From assembly GCF_028688295.1 (NCBI RefSeq), contig NZ_JAQTYM010000005.1, positions 1-64,000 on the forward strand: DNA of 64,000 nt. Direction: 5' to 3'. Below are positions 44,638 through 55,633 of this stretch, one piece after another. The stretch is from Sulfuricurvum sp. GTDB taxonomy: Bacteria; Campylobacterota; Campylobacteria; Campylobacterales; Sulfurimonadaceae. How positions within the stretch are numbered: position 1 is the stretch's first letter; every line of letters starts with the position of its first letter. A program made the translations under genes and the position numbers. The notes under the pieces are model-generated. The model was not told the origin of the DNA, made no database searches, and saw only the letters and a program-made list of their open reading frames with translations.

Positions 44638-45710
44638 TCCTACTGGGCTCCACCGGTTCGATCGGAGTCAATGCCCTCAATATTGCTGAGCAGTTTGATC
44701 TTAGTGTCGATACGCTCGTTGCGGGACGTAATATCGATCTTCTCAACCAACAAATCCAAAAATATTCTCCAAAACGTGTCGTTGTGATGGATGAGATAGA
44801 TTGTCCCCGTGTCAACCACCCCCATGTTCGCTTCGGTGAATCGGCGATCCTTGACGCTATTGAATCCTCCTCCTCGCAACATGTCGTCAATGCTCTCGTC
44901 GGTTTTGCCGGCTTTCGTCCCACCCTCAAAGCCCTCGAATGCGGTAAAAAACTAGCCCTTGCTAACAAAGAATCATTGGTCGTCGGTGGTGCATTCGTCG
45001 ATACCTCCGCCATTATCCCGATTGACAGTGAACATTTCGGATTGTGGTATCTCAACCAAATTCCTCGTCCGATCAGCCGCATGGTGATCACCGCAAGCGG
45101 AGGTGCTTTTAGGGATTGGCCTCTAGAGAAACTCTCTTCCGCTACCTTAGCTGATGCACTCAAACACCCCAACTGGTCTATGGGACAGAAAATCACCATT
45201 GACAGTGCCTCGATGGTGAACAAACTCTTTGAACTTCTCGAAGCCCGCTGGCTTTTTGGTGAGGGGGAATACGATGCCCTGATCGAGACCAAATCACTGA
45301 TCCATGCTCTTATCGATTACACTGACGGTTCTACGACCGCACACTTCGCCCATGCCGATATGCGCCTCCCTATCGCCTATGCCCTTATGGGAAAAGTGGA
45401 TATCCCTATTGTGGATCGAATCGATCTGACCCGTATCGGTGCCCTCGAATTTAGAGAGATCGAGAAAGAGCGCTATTCCGTGTGGGAGATCAAAAATGAT
45501 TTGCTCGCTAACCCTGCACGCGGTGTCATCGTCAATGCGGCAAATGAAGTAGCGATTGAGCGTTTTGTTGCTGGCGAGATTCGCTTTATCGATATCTCTA
45601 CGCTGATTCTCCGTGCGTATGAGCATTTTAGTAATCCACCTGAATCGATCGAGGCTATTTTTGCTCTTGATACAGAAGTTCGCTCATTTGTACGAGGGAT
45701 CAGATGTTAA
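44634..45710 (+). CDS. dxr: 1-deoxy-D-xylulose 5-phosphate reductoisomerase
   Basis: 358 residues, TTG start overlapping the cdsA stop (TTGA). NADPH motif LLGSTGSIGVNAL at the very N terminus; LANKESLVVGG near 115; PIDSEHFGLW and TASGGAFRDWP; metal/active-site region ITIDSASMVNKLFELLEA. It makes MEP for isoprenoid synthesis. A cdsA-dxr order is common. Confidence 0.95.
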   Translation: MILLGSTGSIGVNALNIAEQFDLSVDTLVAGRNIDLLNQQIQKYSPKRVVVMDEIDCPRVNHPHVRFGESAILDAIESSSSQHVVNALVGFAGFRPTLKALECGKKLALANKESLVVGGAFVDTSAIIPIDSEHFGLWYLNQIPRPISRMVITASGGAFRDWPLEKLSSATLADALKHPNWSMGQKITIDSASMVNKLFELLEARWLFGEGEYDALIETKSLIHALIDYTDGSTTAHFAHADMRLPIAYALMGKVDIPIVDRIDLTRIGALEFREIEKERYSVWEIKNDLLANPARGVIVNAANEVAIERFVAGEIRFIDISTLILRAYEHFSNPPESIEAIFALDTEVRSFVRGIRC

Positions 45711-46234
45711 AAGTTCTAATGCTACACGGATGGGGTGGAAGCGATGATCCCCACTGGCAAGCTTGGTTAGCAGGAGAGATTGCCAAAGATTACGGTACGG
45801 TTAGTTTCCCCCTTTTGGACAATCCACATTTCCCGAGTAAAAATCGGTGGATGAAGCAGATAAAATCGATTCTTGCCGATTTTGTCCCCGACGTCGTCAT
45901 CTGCCATTCGTTGGCAAATATCGCATGGTTTCATCTCTGCAATGATGGGGAAATATCCCCCATCAAACGGCTATTACTCGTCGCCCCTCCTCATCTGACG
46001 TGTAGTATAGAGACCCTTAAAACCTTTTTTCCTCTCGAAGCGCCTAAAAATCTTTTTGCCGAAGAGGTATTGTTGGTCACATCGACGAATGACCCCTATA
46101 TGAGCACAGAAGAGGCCTTAGAGCTTCAAAAGGCTTTGGGTGTAGAGATGAGAGTGATTGAGGAGGGGGGACACATTAATACCTCTTCAGGGTTCGGCGA
46201 ATGGCCATTTGTCAAAGAGTGGGTATTGCAATGA
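45704..46234 (+). CDS. RBBP9/YdeN-family alpha/beta hydrolase
   Basis: 176 residues. [17 protein letters not shown] at the N terminus, nucleophile Ser in [12 protein letters not shown], acid in TSTNDPYMS, His in [16 protein letters not shown]: a complete RBBP9-type triad. Substrate is unknown. It overlaps dxr by 7 bases and tsaD by 4, so it belongs to this operon. Confidence 0.85.
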   Translation: MLKVLMLHGWGGSDDPHWQAWLAGEIAKDYGTVSFPLLDNPHFPSKNRWMKQIKSILADFVPDVVICHSLANIAWFHLCNDGEISPIKRLLLVAPPHLTCSIETLKTFFPLEAPKNLFAEEVLLVTSTNDPYMSTEEALELQKALGVEMRVIEEGGHINTSSGFGEWPFVKEWVLQ

Positions 46235-47208
46235 TCCTCAGTATTGAAAGCAGTTGCGACGATAGTTCAATCGCTATCACCGAAATAGCAACAAAAAAAC
46301 TCATCTATCACAAAAAGATTTCCCAAGAGTTAGAACATTCCGTCTATGGTGGTGTCGTCCCAGAACTCGCCAGCCGTCTCCACGCCGAAGCGTTACCTAG
46401 TATTTTAGCGGAGTGTGAACCGTGGTTTGGAGAGCTAAAAGCCATTGCCGTCACGAATGAGCCGGGGCTAGGTGTGACACTTATCGAGGGGGTTACGATG
46501 GCAAAAGCACTTAGTATTACTCTAAGCATCCCAATCCTCCCGATCAATCACCTCAAAGGGCATATCTATTCTCTCTTTATCGAGAAAGAAGCGGTTCTCC
46601 CCATAACCGTATTACTCGTTTCGGGCGGTCATACACAACTTATCGAAGTTAAATCGTACACCGAGATGGAGACAGTAGCCACCACGATGGATGACAGCTA
46701 CGGAGAGAGTTTCGACAAAGTAGCCAAAATGATGCATCTAGGCTATCCGGGTGGGCCGTTGATTGAACACTTAGCGAAGAGTGGTGATGCGACCAAATTT
46801 ACCTTTACCGTTCCGCTCTGGCAATCACCCCTCATCGCGTTTAGTTATTCAGGGCTAAAAAATCAGGTACGTTTAGCGGTAGAAGCGAACGAGCCATCCG
46901 CTTATCCCGACATCGCGAGCGCATTTCAGTATACAGCGACCGAGCATCTGATCCAAAAACTCAAAAAGTATTTCAAATCTCATCCTCCTAAGCGTTTCGC
47001 TATTGTCGGTGGAGCCAGTGCAAATCTTTACTTGAGAAATAGTGTTACGAAAATACTTGCTACGTATAAAGTAGAACTTTTACTTGCTGAACTAAAATTT
47101 TGTTCAGATAATGCAGCCATGATTGGGCGTGCAGGAATCGAAGCGTACACTAAGGGGGAACTACAGCCTTATAATAATATATCGGTAAACCCCCGTTGTA
47201 AACTGTAG
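46231..47208 (+). CDS. tsaD: tRNA N6-threonylcarbamoyladenosine synthase subunit TsaD
   Basis: About 325 residues from ATG 46231 (upstream frame to 46201 overlaps the hydrolase). ASKHA fold: [15 protein letters not shown]; metal-binding His pair in [38 protein letters not shown]-terminal [12 protein letters not shown]. It transfers threonylcarbamoyl to A37 of ANN-decoding tRNAs with TsaB/TsaE. Confidence 0.95.
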   Translation: MILSIESSCDDSSIAITEIATKKLIYHKKISQELEHSVYGGVVPELASRLHAEALPSILAECEPWFGELKAIAVTNEPGLGVTLIEGVTMAKALSITLSIPILPINHLKGHIYSLFIEKEAVLPITVLLVSGGHTQLIEVKSYTEMETVATTMDDSYGESFDKVAKMMHLGYPGGPLIEHLAKSGDATKFTFTVPLWQSPLIAFSYSGLKNQVRLAVEANEPSAYPDIASAFQYTATEHLIQKLKKYFKSHPPKRFAIVGGASANLYLRNSVTKILATYKVELLLAELKFCSDNAAMIGRAGIEAYTKGELQPYNNISVNPRCKL

Positions 47209-47311
47209 TAAACCTTAAACCAAAACATCTCTTTCATAATTCAGAGTCAAATTATCCGATTTAAAATATACTTCCCGCATCAAATAAATAAACCAAAAAG
47301 AAGGAGCCAAT

Positions 47312-47815
47312 ATGGCAACGACTAAATTCAAAGGTACTGACGTAGAACTTTTAGGAAACACTGTAAATGTAGGTGATAAAGCACCTGAAATTACAGTTGT
47401 AAATTCAGCAGGTCTTGGTGATGTAAAAGTAGGCGGCGCTCAAGGTAAAAAACAACTTATCATCGTTGTTCCATCACTCGATACAGGTGTATGTGCAACT
47501 GAAACTCGTAATTTCAATGCAAAAGCTGCTGGTCTTACCGATGTAATTACTACAATCGTATCTCTTGATCTTCCGTTTGCAGCGGGCCGTTTTTGCCAAG
47601 CAGAAGGTATTGATAATTTGACAGTATGTTCAGATTTCCGTAACAAAGATTTTGCAAACGCTTATGGTGTATTACTTGGCGGTTCTGTTCTTGCAGGTGT
47701 AACATGTCGCGCAATCTTTGCAGTAAACGAAGAGGGTGTTGTAACGTATAAAGAGATCGTTCCTGAAATCACTGAAGAGCCAAACTACGACGCCGCGTTA
47801 GCTGCAGTAGCATAA
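47312..47815 (+). CDS. tpx: Thiol peroxidase Tpx
   Basis: 167 residues with AGAAGGAG just before ATG. Peroxidatic Cys in SLDTGVCATETRNF; resolving Cys in LTVCSDFRNKDF; atypical 2-Cys peroxiredoxin of the Tpx group. It removes H2O2 and organic peroxides in the cytoplasm or periplasm; no signal peptide here. Codon use looks optimised, consistent with high expression. Confidence 0.95.
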   Translation: MATTKFKGTDVELLGNTVNVGDKAPEITVVNSAGLGDVKVGGAQGKKQLIIVVPSLDTGVCATETRNFNAKAAGLTDVITTIVSLDLPFAAGRFCQAEGIDNLTVCSDFRNKDFANAYGVLLGGSVLAGVTCRAIFAVNEEGVVTYKEIVPEITEEPNYDAALAAVA

Positions 47816-47822
47816 GTTCTAC

Positions 47823-47839
47823 TTTCCCCATAGGGGAAA
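47823..47839. terminator. Hairpin between convergent tpx and AMIN gene
   Basis: TTTCCCC-ATA-GGGGAAA, 7-bp stem just after the tpx stop; the pyrimidine-rich tail CCTTCTCTCTTC is not a clean U-run. Confidence 0.45.
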
Positions 47840-47857
47840 CCTTCTCTCTTCACTCTT

Positions 47858-48475
47858 TTATTTACACGTAATACTAATCAAACCATTCATTTTATTTAGA
47901 GCATAGCTGTAACGTCCATCAAGTGTAATGGTAGCACGTACAAATTTCCCGTGGTTTCCCATCCGTATCATTTTATAAGGACCTGCGTTTAACTGTTTGT
48001 CTTCGGTTTTCAAGTCGCTGTCACGTTTAAAGTCAAGGACGATACGATTTGGGTCACTTAAAACAAAATGGCGAATAAGAGGATCAGATGTTTTAATAGT
48101 GAGAATTTTACCTTTTACATCAAAGCGAATAAAACCAAAATTGACAGAAGAGGAATTATTTGCTGATGTAGGTGAACGGAGCGTTGATGACTGTGAAAGC
48201 ACTATCGGGCGGTGCCAGTCAATGCTTTGATCAATAGGTATTTTAAGATTTTCAATACTTCCGTCCACATTTTGGATCGTAAATGTAACTTCTTTTAAAA
48301 TACGGGCTTGATCGGGTAATTTATAATGAATATTTTCCATTTGAGGTTTTAACTCAATGGTATTTGAGGTTACTCTTTTTGTTTCATTGGTACTAAAAAA
48401 AGGGTTTTCACGAGCCAGAAGAGGGGCCAAGAGCAACAGAGAGAGAAAAAATGAGTGCTTCAATATATTTTCCAT
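47858..48475 (-). CDS. AMIN-domain periplasmic protein
   Basis: 205 residues. Signal peptide MENILKHSFFLSLLLLAPLLA. The C-terminal half is AMIN-like: IRFDVKGKILTIKTSDPLIRHFVLSDPNRIVLDFKR and RMGNHGKFVRATITLDGRYSYAL. AMIN domains bind peptidoglycan or target septal amidases and secretins. It is last in recA-eno-ftsB-like-AMIN order on this strand; no amidase domain is fused. Confidence 0.8.
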   Translation of the reverse strand: MENILKHSFFLSLLLLAPLLARENPFFSTNETKRVTSNTIELKPQMENIHYKLPDQARILKEVTFTIQNVDGSIENLKIPIDQSIDWHRPIVLSQSSTLRSPTSANNSSSVNFGFIRFDVKGKILTIKTSDPLIRHFVLSDPNRIVLDFKRDSDLKTEDKQLNAGPYKMIRMGNHGKFVRATITLDGRYSYALNKMNGLISITCK

Positions 48476-48477
48476 CC

Positions 48478-48758
48478 TTATTGCGAGTCAGAATCAAGCT
48501 CTTTAAGTTCAAAATACTGCTTTTGTAGCGTAGCATTTTCAGCTTTAAGTCTTTCGATGTCTTCAACCAAGTAGTTTTGGTGCTCTTCAAGATCAAGAAG
48601 AACACTGAGTGAGTTGTTTCCAAAAAAAATGAATCCCATGTAAACCCCTACTATAAGAACGATTCCTGAAGCAAGGAGAAATTTTTTGGTAGAGAGTCCA
48701 AAATATTTTTCGCTAAGACTCTCTTGCTCTTCATTCAGAAACTGCTCATCATTTTGCA

Positions 48759-48759
<1 letters not shown>
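48478..48759 (-). CDS. FtsB/DivIC-like septum formation initiator
   Basis: 93 residues. Cytoplasmic polar N terminus (1-25), one TM helix (about 27-47, LLASGIVLIVGVYMGFIFF), and a periplasmic coiled coil (LEEHQNYLVEDIERLKAENATLQKQYFEL) as in FtsB/DivIC. Members recruit the FtsQLB divisome complex. It overlaps eno by one base and is followed by the AMIN gene. Confidence 0.75.
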
Positions 48760-51064
<2,305 letters not shown>

Positions 51065-51107
51065 GCTGTGCTCTCCTGAGACTAATATGTTTTAAAATTA
51101 CGTCATA

Positions 51108-51154
51108 ATATGACAAATTGAAATATATTTAAAATATATGACAAATTGCAATAT
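51108..51154. repeat. Two 19-base direct repeats in the recA-mqnD divergent region
   Basis: ATATGACAAATTGAAATAT (51108-51126) and ATATGACAAATTGCAATAT (51136-51154) match at 18 of 19 positions, period 28. The location between divergent genes suggests operator sites. Confidence 0.6.
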
Positions 51155-51238
51155 TAATAATTCGCATTCTGGAATAGAGATATTTTAGCGTTATTTGGTT
51201 AAAATTTAATTGATATACACAATTCAATAGGATTTTTA

Positions 51239-52102
51239 GTGAAAAAAATGGTGATTGCCCACTCTCCCGACGCCGATGATATTTTTATGTATTACGCCAT
51301 TAAATTTGGTTGGGTAGGCCAAAACAATATTCAGTTTGATAACATTGCTTTAGATATTGAAACTCTTAATACAGAAGCGCTCAAAGGGACGTACGATATC
51401 AGTGCGATTAGTTTCGGCCTTTACCCTCATATCCGAAATGATTATGCCCTGCTTCGAACGGCCGTGAGTTTCGGACAAGGGTATGGACCTAAGCTTATTC
51501 GCAAAAAAGAGACGATTTTAAAACGCCGCTTTAAAGTAGCGCTGAGTGGTAAATACACTACCAATGCGTTACTTTTTAGGATCGCTTATCCGGATGCAAA
51601 AATCGTTTACATGAATTTTTTAGAGATTGAACAAGCAGTATTGGAAGGTGTGGTTGATGCGGGTGTTTTGATTCATGAGTCTATTTTGGGTTATGATGAA
51701 TCACTTGAAGTGGAACGAGAACTTTGGGATATCTGGTGTGAGCTCTCAGGTGGTGATCTCCCCTTACCGCTTGGAGGGATGGCTATCCGCCGCTCTTTAC
51801 CGATTACTTCAGCCATTATGTATGAAAACCTTTTAACGAAAGCGGTTCAAATTGCTCGGGATCACAAAGAGAACCTCTCAAAAATGTTGATTGAGCGTAA
51901 TCTCGTCCGTATCGATGCTTCGACATTGGAAAAATATCTTGAACTTTATGCTAATGATGAATCCATTACCCTCAATGAAACTCAGTACAAGGCAATCGAA
52001 CTTTTGTTTGATCTTGGGTATAAGCATGGCTTTTTTGATGCGAAGATCAATCCGAGAGACTTTATGCTACCGTTGGAATACACTGATTTGAGGTATTCGT
52101 AA
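51239..52102 (+). CDS. mqnD: 1,4-dihydroxy-6-naphthoate synthase MqnD (futalosine pathway)
   Basis: 287 residues; GTG 51239 has AGGA six bases upstream. MVIAHSPDADDIFMYYAI is the typical N terminus; DISAISFGLYPHI, GYGPKLIRKKE, DAGVLIHESILGY and LPLPLGGMAIRRSL fit MqnD. It acts in the futalosine route to menaquinone, the usual route in Campylobacterota. Gene 52197 (fliQ) follows after a 94-base structured spacer. Confidence 0.92.
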   Translation: MKKMVIAHSPDADDIFMYYAIKFGWVGQNNIQFDNIALDIETLNTEALKGTYDISAISFGLYPHIRNDYALLRTAVSFGQGYGPKLIRKKETILKRRFKVALSGKYTTNALLFRIAYPDAKIVYMNFLEIEQAVLEGVVDAGVLIHESILGYDESLEVERELWDIWCELSGGDLPLPLGGMAIRRSLPITSAIMYENLLTKAVQIARDHKENLSKMLIERNLVRIDASTLEKYLELYANDESITLNETQYKAIELLFDLGYKHGFFDAKINPRDFMLPLEYTDLRYS

Positions 52103-52196
52103 TGAGTGCGGTTTACTGCACGCGGGTCCTCTGCCAAAGGGAACCTAGTGTTAGCGTAGCTATCGGGACGAGTTCCGATGCTGTAAGGACATTAAG
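52103..52196 (+). repeat. Structured spacer between mqnD and fliQ
   Basis: The 94-base gap has three short stems: GTGC..GCAC, GGTCC..GGAACC (imperfect) and ATCGG..CCGAT. It looks richer in G/C than its flanks and ends in the fliQ SD (AAGGA). It may be a copy of a dispersed element. Confidence 0.4.
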
Positions 52197-52466
52197 ATGA
52201 TGCAAGAAGAATTGATCGGTTTAGGAATCGAGACGTTTAAAATTGCTTTGATCTTGGCGCTTCCCGCATTGTTGGTGGGTATGTTTTTAGGGCTTGCGGT
52301 GAGTATTTTTCAAGCAACTACCCAAATCAATGAGATGACCTTGAGTTTTATTCCGAAAATTATTGGTGTTGTTATTGTGATTATCCTGACGATGCCATGG
52401 ATGATGAATGAGATGCAAGATTTTACGATTCGGATGTTTAATATGATTCCGACATTTGTGCAATGA
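52197..52466 (+). CDS. fliQ: Flagellar export protein FliQ
   Basis: 89 residues, two TM helices (about 14-38, 50-74). GIETFKIALILALPALLVGMFLGLAVSIFQATTQINEMTLSFIPKI is the FliQ/SctS hallmark. It is part of the flagellar type III export gate with FliP and FliR. It overlaps murB by 4 bases, an unusual coupling of flagellar export and cell-wall synthesis genes. Confidence 0.93.
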   Translation: MMQEELIGLGIETFKIALILALPALLVGMFLGLAVSIFQATTQINEMTLSFIPKIIGVVIVIILTMPWMMNEMQDFTIRMFNMIPTFVQ

Positions 52467-53257
52467 ATACCAAAACTATCGATTTTTCCAAGTTCAGTTC
52501 TATTCGTATCGGCCCAATTGTTGAGGTAGCGCTCATTGAAAATGATGTAGTCCCAGTGGGGCATTTAATTGTTGGCGCTGCCAATAACGTTCTCGTATCC
52601 CCAACACCACCTCCGCTCATGATCCTTTCCAAAGAGTACGATTTTATCCGCCTTGAAGAAGACGGTCTCCATATCGGTTCCGCAACCCCAGGGGGGAGAG
52701 TTGTCTCCTTTTGCAAAAAAAATAACATTGCCCATTTTGAGTACCTCTCCAAACTCCCAGGAACACTGGGTGGGATGTTGAAAATGAACGCAGGACTCAA
52801 AGAGTATGAAATATTCAACCATCTTATCGCTATCCGTACTCAAAGTGGATGGAAGCAAAAAAGCGACATTGAATACGGATACCGCAAAACCTCTATCAAC
52901 GAAGTAGTCTTTGAAGCGGTTTTTGAAGCGCAAAGTGGATATTCGCTAGAGCGTTATGAGATGTTTTCACAAATGCGTTCCAATCAGCCCAATGATCCGA
53001 GTGCAGGGAGCTGTTTTAAAAATCCTCCGAGTGATTATGCCGGACGACTGATTGAAGCGGTTGGTCTAAAAGGGATACGTCAAGGTGCGATGGCCTTTAG
53101 TGAGGTACATGCTAATTTTCTCGTCAACATGGGTGGAGGGACATATATGGATGCTCTCATACTGATCCAAGAAGCACAAACGCGGGTGCAAAGGGAGTTT
53201 AATATTGAACTTCAATGCGAAGTAGTTATCCTCGATCAAAATAACATGACGAAATAA
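52463..53257 (+). CDS. murB: UDP-N-acetylenolpyruvoylglucosamine reductase MurB (short form)
   Basis: 264 residues, matching the short Campylobacterota MurB. SSIRIGPIVEVALIE; FAD region LPGTLGGMLKMNAGLKEYE; general-acid Ser in SAGSCFKNPPSDYAGRLIEAVGLKG; VHANFLVNMGGGTYMD. It reduces the enolpyruvyl group to lactoyl for peptidoglycan precursors. It overlaps fliQ by 4 bases. Confidence 0.92.
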   Translation: MNTKTIDFSKFSSIRIGPIVEVALIENDVVPVGHLIVGAANNVLVSPTPPPLMILSKEYDFIRLEEDGLHIGSATPGGRVVSFCKKNNIAHFEYLSKLPGTLGGMLKMNAGLKEYEIFNHLIAIRTQSGWKQKSDIEYGYRKTSINEVVFEAVFEAQSGYSLERYEMFSQMRSNQPNDPSAGSCFKNPPSDYAGRLIEAVGLKGIRQGAMAFSEVHANFLVNMGGGTYMDALILIQEAQTRVQREFNIELQCEVVILDQNNMTK

Positions 53258-53269
53258 TAATTAAATCTA

Positions 53270-53304
53270 TTGACTTTAGTCGTCATTATTGGTTAAAATG
53301 ACGA
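53270..53304 (+). promoter_or_regulatory. Promoter with palindromic operator of the recombinase-like regulator
   Basis: TTGACT (53270-53275) and TAAAAT (53294-53299) with an 18-base spacer resemble sigma70 -35/-10. The perfect dyad TCGTCATT (53280-53287) / AATGACGA (53297-53304), 9-base centre, overlaps spacer and -10. A third half-site ATGACGA is at 53246-53252. Confidence 0.65.
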
Positions 53305-53338
53305 TGAAATTAACTAGAAGAGAGGATTTAATCATACA

Positions 53339-53983
53339 ATGACTGTAAGTTATATTCGTCCTGATAAAGATTTTGATGGTGTTTATGAACAGCTTAAATT
53401 GATTAATGGGTATGCTGATCAAAAAGCTATTATGATCAATGAAGAGCTCGTAGATCAAACCTCACAAAATAAAAGGTTAACGGATCGTCACGAAGTGGTA
53501 CGGTTCTTCCGCTCTTTAGAGGGGGATACGTTAATTATTTACGATACATGGACGTTAAGTAGCTGTATCGAAGATGTTGTGCAGATGTTTAGCTGTCTTT
53601 TAAAAAACAATAATACGATTCATTTTGTCAAGCCGGGAGTGATTATCGATCGTAAAAGTGATACAATGGTTGTCTTGGGGCTTATTGATCAATTGCGCCA
53701 AATTATTCAAGATGATGCAAAAAAAGGGATTGGCCGCCCGCGTGGATCTAAATCATCGTCAAAATTTGATATGTATTTGGAACAGATTCTTGAATTGTTG
53801 AAAAAACGACGTAGTGTGAGTGAAATTGCACGTGTTCTTGGGGTGAGTAGAAGTTCACTTAAAGATTATATTGAATCACGGGAACTTAAAGAAGTTGTGA
53901 GTGGCGTTATTGGAGTCAATGATGATGGTGATGCAGAAGCAACGGTGATCAGCACCATTCGGTGTCCGATCGATGAAAATTAA
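53339..53983 (+). CDS. Serine-recombinase-derived HTH regulator, catalytically inactive
   Basis: 214 residues. Residues 1-about 130 follow the resolvase/invertase N-terminal fold (SYIRPDKDFDGVYEQLKLING, DTLIIYDTWTLSSCIEDV), but the catalytic Ser of the YxRVS motif is replaced (RPD) and the active-site Arg pair is absent. GRPRGSKSSSKF links to a Hin-like HTH at about 157-182 (SVSEIARVLGVSRSSLKDYIES). It is probably a DNA-binding regulator acting on the palindrome over its own promoter. It lies 34 bases before ccoG. Confidence 0.8.
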   Translation: MTVSYIRPDKDFDGVYEQLKLINGYADQKAIMINEELVDQTSQNKRLTDRHEVVRFFRSLEGDTLIIYDTWTLSSCIEDVVQMFSCLLKNNNTIHFVKPGVIIDRKSDTMVVLGLIDQLRQIIQDDAKKGIGRPRGSKSSSKFDMYLEQILELLKKRRSVSEIARVLGVSRSSLKDYIESRELKEVVSGVIGVNDDGDAEATVISTIRCPIDEN

Positions 53984-54017
53984 CGTAAAAAACTAACTGT
54001 ATGATGGAGGTCGTATA

Positions 54018-55460
54018 ATGAGTGAAGAAACAGTCTCCCCTAAAGGGAAAGAATATTTGGCAGGGTGGACCGCATGGCGTATTAAACGTTATTGGTTTTA
54101 TGCCCTTGTAACCCTTTTTGCTCTAGCAGCACCATGGATTACCATAGATGGTAATCATCTCTTCTTGCTCAGTTTTGATAAGCTGAAACTTCATTTGATG
54201 TTTATTCAGTTTGATATGCAAGAGCTTTATTTAATGCCATTTTTGTTGATTATCTTATTCGTAGGTGTTTTTGGTATTACGGTACTGGGAGGACGTGTGT
54301 TCTGTGGATGGATCTGTCCACAGACGATTTTTCGCGTCGTGTATCGTGATTTAATCGAAACGAAACTCTTGGGGCTTCGAAAACGGATTAAAAACAAACA
54401 GCAAGAACCGGATTATTCGAAGTTTGAAAATAAGCTAAAACGTTTGGTCGCTATTTTGATCTGGACAGGATTGTCCTTTATTGCTGCAGCAGATTTAATG
54501 TGGTATTTTGTACCCCCTGAGGATTTCTTTGCATATCTGCAAAACCCTATGGAACATACGGTATTGATGGGTTCTATTATCGGGATTGTTCTCTTCTTGG
54601 TCTATGACGTTATTTTCTTACAAGAGAATTTTTGTGTCTATGTTTGCCCTTATTCACGTATTCAATCGGTTTTGTACGATGATGATACAGTTATGGCAAT
54701 CTATAACCCGAACCGTGGTGGTGATATCTATAATGACCAAAAAGAGAAACTCTTTACGAAACAAAAAGATCTTCTAGCCGTCAATACAAACGCTGAGTGT
54801 ACAACTTGTGAGAGTTGTGTGACCGTCTGCCCAACCCACATTGATATCCGGCGCGGGCTTCAACTAGAGTGTATCAACTGTTTAGAGTGTGTTGATGCAT
54901 GTACTGAAGTTATGGGTAAACTCGGAAAACCGAGTCTTGTGGAGTGGTCAAGTGAAAAAGAGACCCTTTATATGAAAGGTAAAACACATTACTTCCGTCC
55001 AAAAATCTTGGGTTATATTGCCATTTTGGTGATCGTGAGTATTATTTTAGGGATGATGGGAAGTAAAAAAGAGTACATGCTTCTTAACATCAATAAAGAG
55101 AACCGTTTGTATGCCGTTCATCAAAATGATGAGGGAAAAATACAAGTGGATAATGCGTATACGTTCTTGTTACAAAATACGTTGAACGAAGATCATGAAT
55201 ATTATTTTGACATTGTTGCCCCTGCAGGAATGGAAGGCAAGATTAAGATTGCCCAACCGGAAAAACCGTTTAAAGTAAAACCGGGTGTTGTTAAGAAGAA
55301 AGTAGTTGTTCTCTATACAGATGAAATTCTTGTGAATGACGATCGAAAAGATACGGTTATTCCGATTACGATTAATGCGTATGCGGTGGATGCGAAAGAT
55401 AAAGTGGCGGTAACACGTCAATCGACGTTTACTTTCCCAAGAGCGGATATGCTCAAATAA
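54018..55460 (+). CDS. ccoG: Cytochrome c oxidase accessory protein CcoG (FixG/RdxA-like)
   Basis: 480 residues. N-terminal region GWTAWRIKRYWFYALVT, TM helices near 28-48, 72-95, 143-165, 182-203 and 333-352. CGWICPQTIF is near 95. Two 4Fe-4S clusters are predicted from CTTCESCVTVCPTHIDIRRG and CINCLECVDAC (about 262-297). The C-terminal about 110 residues form the FixG Ig-like domain. It acts in copper handling for cbb3 oxidase assembly. No ccoNOQP genes are in the window. Confidence 0.93.
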   Translation: MSEETVSPKGKEYLAGWTAWRIKRYWFYALVTLFALAAPWITIDGNHLFLLSFDKLKLHLMFIQFDMQELYLMPFLLIILFVGVFGITVLGGRVFCGWICPQTIFRVVYRDLIETKLLGLRKRIKNKQQEPDYSKFENKLKRLVAILIWTGLSFIAAADLMWYFVPPEDFFAYLQNPMEHTVLMGSIIGIVLFLVYDVIFLQENFCVYVCPYSRIQSVLYDDDTVMAIYNPNRGGDIYNDQKEKLFTKQKDLLAVNTNAECTTCESCVTVCPTHIDIRRGLQLECINCLECVDACTEVMGKLGKPSLVEWSSEKETLYMKGKTHYFRPKILGYIAILVIVSIILGMMGSKKEYMLLNINKENRLYAVHQNDEGKIQVDNAYTFLLQNTLNEDHEYYFDIVAPAGMEGKIKIAQPEKPFKVKPGVVKKKVVVLYTDEILVNDDRKDTVIPITINAYAVDAKDKVAVTRQSTFTFPRADMLK

Positions 55461-55469
55461 TAATGTGAT

Positions 55470-55498
55470 GTACTTTTCTTTTTAGAAAAGAAAAGTAC
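55470..55498. repeat. Long perfect hairpin repeat downstream of ccoG
   Basis: GTACTTTTCTTTT (55470-55482), loop TAG, AAAAGAAAAGTAC (55486-55498): 13-bp perfect stem. It is followed by GCAAAAGAAA and a tail with C-run (55511-55516) and G-run near 55578. Similar elements are dispersed in other bacteria. Confidence 0.65.
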
Positions 55499-55595
55499 GC
55501 AAAAGAAAATCCCCCCTCAACAGAACGCTACACTCCTCTCGGCACTACTGCCTACGGAGTGGCTCTAGGTATGTTTCGGGGGAAAAATAATTGAA

Positions 55596-55614
55596 TTATG
55601 ATTGATTTCCGCAA
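55596..55614. terminator. Hairpin between convergent ccoG and purM
   Basis: TTTCCGCA-AAG-TGCGGAAA, perfect 8-bp stem 19 bases past the purM stop; the A/T-rich flank suggests a terminator for purM on the minus strand. Confidence 0.5.
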
Positions 55615-55633
55615 AGTGCGGAAAGAGAGAAAG

